Shown piece after piece: positions 61,252 to 64,000 of a stretch of 64,000 nt of DNA. The notes beneath the pieces were generated by a model that was given only the letters and a program-made list of their open reading frames with translations, did not search any database and had not been told where the DNA came from. The DNA is from Asterias amurensis (Eukaryota; Echinodermata; Asteroidea; Forcipulatida; Asteriidae), in assembly GCF_032118995.1 (NCBI RefSeq), contig NC_092666.1:3360001-3424000 (forward strand), in the 5' to 3' direction. Within the stretch, counting starts at the first letter, position 1, and each line of letters starts with the position of its first letter. The position numbers and the translations under genes are program-made.

Positions 61252-63643
61252 TTAAAGGAACACGTTGCCTTGGATCGGACGAGTTGGTCTATAAAAAGCG
61301 TTTGAAACCGTTTGTTATAAAATGCATATGGGCGATTCCAAGCAAACATGGACATGACACCAAAAAATAAAAATTGTGTAACAACTTTCTTTCCACGTAA
61401 AAGTTATAGCTAACATATGAAAGGAAACAGACATTAACTTTTTGTACACACTCTGTACCATTTTGTACAAATTCAGCTCATGTTTGCACAAGCTGTGAAC
61501 AGACCCTAAAAAGTGAGCACATTAAGGTGATTTCTTCAAAGTTAAATATTGTCCCCTACAAAGGTTCTTCCAGCCAAACTTTAATAGTTGTGATTAGCAG
61601 CAGGTACAACTATTTCAAATCCAGAATGAATTTTAATTTGTGTTTCTCATTTAAGCAATACGTGAGTGTACTTGTGGGAGCTTCAACAGGGCGTAATGCG
61701 ACTAACCGAGAGATGAAGTTATTTCAATTGCACGAAAAATCCACTGACTATCTTCATGGCAATTCAAAATATGCTTCTACCCTTATTACCAAGTCTGAAA
61801 TGAGTAAAGAAATCAACACTCTAGTTGGTGTATTTTAATAACGAGTCATCAAAAAGTGTAATGCGACTAACCGGTAATGCGACTAACCATGCAATGTAAT
61901 GCGACTAACCAAATCTTTTTTCAAGAGGAGGACGCTAAGAGGTCAGCAAATCTGGATATCTTGGTTTTGACTTACTAGAGGACAATATTACATGAATGTA
62001 GAGATCAGGGGCTCACAGATGCCACTCGTGCCCTACCCACAATGCATTTTTCCATGCTGAAGAGTATAACATGTGTTGTACATGTGCCACTCCAATCTAG
62101 TTTCATATTAACATATGAAACAAAATAAAGAAAAACAACATTTCTGAGAATTTTGAGTAGAAAAGTGAAGTAATGGAACTAATTTACTCCACAAATTGTG
62201 GACATATGTACATGTTGTACCATTGCCTAGGCTGAAAAAGCAGAATGATGTTAAAATACAAGGAATTCAAGAAGAGCACAGAAAAATCTCCCAAAAGAGC
62301 AAACAAAAGCAAAAAGCTGATGTCCTCTTGCCACAATTTTCCTTCAGAAAGAAGAAACATGATAACTACAAAATGCTGCCTTACAAATCAGGGTATTAAT
62401 GCAAGGGTAGCAATGCATGGTCAGTGGTGTGTGGTGTAACATGCAGTGAAATGTATCCAGGTAAAGTCGAGGAAATGGGTGATCAAGCAGGTTTTTTGTT
62501 TTGTTTTGTACACTTTTTCGACACAAAACAAATTGTTTGTTGCATTGAGGAACCTGTGATTACCAACAAGGCCATTTTAAATTCACAGTCCACTTTTAAA
62601 CAATAACCCAAACTTTGATTTTTCAGGGACATGGTTACATGTATGTAAGTCACTTTAAATCTGCGATTTTATTTTTGTTCAATTCCTACATACTCGGCAA
62701 GATATTTAACATTTTATGTTGAATGCACAACTCTGAAAATAAAGGTGGTCAGTAAAATGGGAAATAATAATATTTCCGAAAAATGTAAGTTTGCTTTTCT
62801 AAAAATACACATTTCAGCCTTGTTTCTATGATTTTTAAGAGAAAAGGCGTTATTATTTTAGTAAAAACAAAAGAAATTAATTTATTTTGTTTGTTGATAA
62901 GGAATGAACCCAATTTTGCCAAACAAGAACTCAGTTTGGGCTTGGCTTAAGTGGCCGGACAAACTGTAATGCGACTAACCGTAATGCGACTAACCATGGT
63001 TTTGCCACGTAAACCTAAAAGTTCAAGTTGCTGACTATTTTTAAGTTGGATACTAATGTATAAGAGATGTGTGCTAAATGTAGTAAAACCTTTGCAAGTT
63101 TTTTAGTTTGAGGAAACTTTTGAATTGAGACAAGTGTATTTTTTATCATGTCCTTTTTGTGTAATGCGACTAACCGCTTTTTACAAAGCTATAACATCCA
63201 GAGTACAACGCCCACAACATTTTTCATATCATCACTTCAAAGCCTTGGGTGTCAAGTACAAATCAGTCTATAAACTTAGTGGAAATAATATCTCACATAG
63301 AACTACTAGCACCAAGATCAAGAAATGACGCTAAAAAGTGTAATGCGACTAACCATGGAATCGCCCATATGGTTAGAAAGATGTTTTAAAAGTAGAATAT
63401 AATAATCCACACAAGTATCACTCAAAACTGTACGGTTTTCTTTTAACACGCGAACTAGCACGGTCGGCCATTTATGGGAGTCAAAATTTTGACTCCCATA
63501 AATGGCCGACCGTGTTATTGGACGAGATAAAAAGAAAACCACGTAATTTCGTGGCATATTTGTGTAAATAATTGTATTCTACTTTTACGTATTCCGCTTT
63601 TAAAAGACCAACTCGACTGATCCAAGGCAACGTGTTCCTTTAA
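61252..63643. mobile_element. Hairpin MITE, GGAACACGTTGCC family, split by insertion
   Basis: Left part 61252-61330 and right part 63366-63643; together they would make one ordinary ~355-390 bp copy. Confidence 0.88.
61331..63365. mobile_element. 2.0 kb TIR element with eight GTAATGCGACTAACC motifs
   Basis: Ends GGCGATTCCA and TGGAATCGCC; target duplication CATATG (61325-61330 and 63366-63371). The 15 bp motif GTAATGCGACTAACC occurs, all on the plus strand, at 61693, 61858, 61874, 61896, 62966, 62981, 63161 and 63340. Open frames of 103 residues (61527-61838) and 67 residues (62196-62399, 63125-63328) match nothing I recognise. Probably non-autonomous. Confidence 0.8.
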
Positions 63644-63649
63644 ACTAGC

Positions 63650-64000
63650 TGTCGGGAATTCGCATGAATAAAAAGCCCATTATAGTTCATTATGCGTGAA
63701 ATCGTTGGCACGCATGCAGTTATCGTTAATGGGAAATATTATTAAAGGTTAAGCATGTTTTGCCGAGTCTTTGAACGGGGAATTTCGATGAACAAAGGCT
63801 AGTTAACTTGTCGGTAAAAACATTATTCATTTAAACAAATAACATGGGAAACACTCCACGACACAAATTGGCGTAACGCAGAAACGTATTCAACATTATA
63901 TTTGAATTTATGTTTCAAGTGTTAAGCAACAAAATGTCAATAATTAAAAACAACATGTCCCACTTCTTAGTCTTTGAGGAAGTTACACTGCAAAAACGGG
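63650..64000. other. No feature seen
   Basis: AT-rich sequence to the right edge with no gene or repeat recognised. Confidence 0.5.

Overview
The window is eukaryotic genomic DNA: AT-rich, intron-rich and packed with short hairpin-like transposons. The repeat spectrum and the gene types (adhesion GPCR, C-type lectin with a PAN domain, a Gmr1-like Ty3/gypsy element) point to a marine deuterostome. I think an echinoderm, probably a sea star, is most likely. That is a judgement from repeat appearance and was not tested by a search. All recognised host genes are on the minus strand.

Layout. (1) 1-23.8 kb: a POLR1H (RPA12/ZNRD1) RNA polymerase I subunit-like gene read right to left. Its first exon is at 23.7 kb, a middle exon at 19.1 kb, a C-terminal zinc-ribbon exon at 16.5 kb and the terminal exon at 15.7 kb. 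The last two exons, with flanking intron and 3' sequence, are repeated in four further degenerate units down to base 1. The intron of one unit is split by a 7.5 kb LTR retrotransposon (6286-13808) whose integrase precedes its reverse transcriptase. A ~208 bp tandem repeat (16.9-18.2 kb) and a ~2.9 kb long-inverted-repeat element (19.4-22.3 kb) lie in the introns. (2) 24-30.7 kb: no gene seen, many MITEs and a SINE. (3) 30.8-31.5 kb: a single-exon secreted C-type lectin/PAN gene, with tandem repeats on its 5' side. (4) 32.5-39.9 kb: MITEs, LINE 3' ends and simple repeats. (5) 40.0-60.9 kb: an 18-exon adhesion GPCR gene. It has a hydrophobic leader, a concanavalin A/LamG-like domain, an Ig domain, an acidic linker, a GAIN remnant, a GPS and seven membrane segments. 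All exon phases agree, giving 872 residues. (6) 61-64 kb: a 2.0 kb TIR element carrying eight copies of a 15 bp motif, nested in a hairpin MITE.

The POLR1H-like locus would encode a nucleolar transcription subunit, but several key residues are altered, so it may be a decaying paralogue. The lectin and the GPCR are independent extracellular-recognition genes; nothing suggests that they form a pathway. Exon boundaries were read by eye from GT/AG sites, reading phase and family resemblance. Repeat boundaries are accurate to a few bases where terminal inverted repeats are clear, otherwise to tens of bases.
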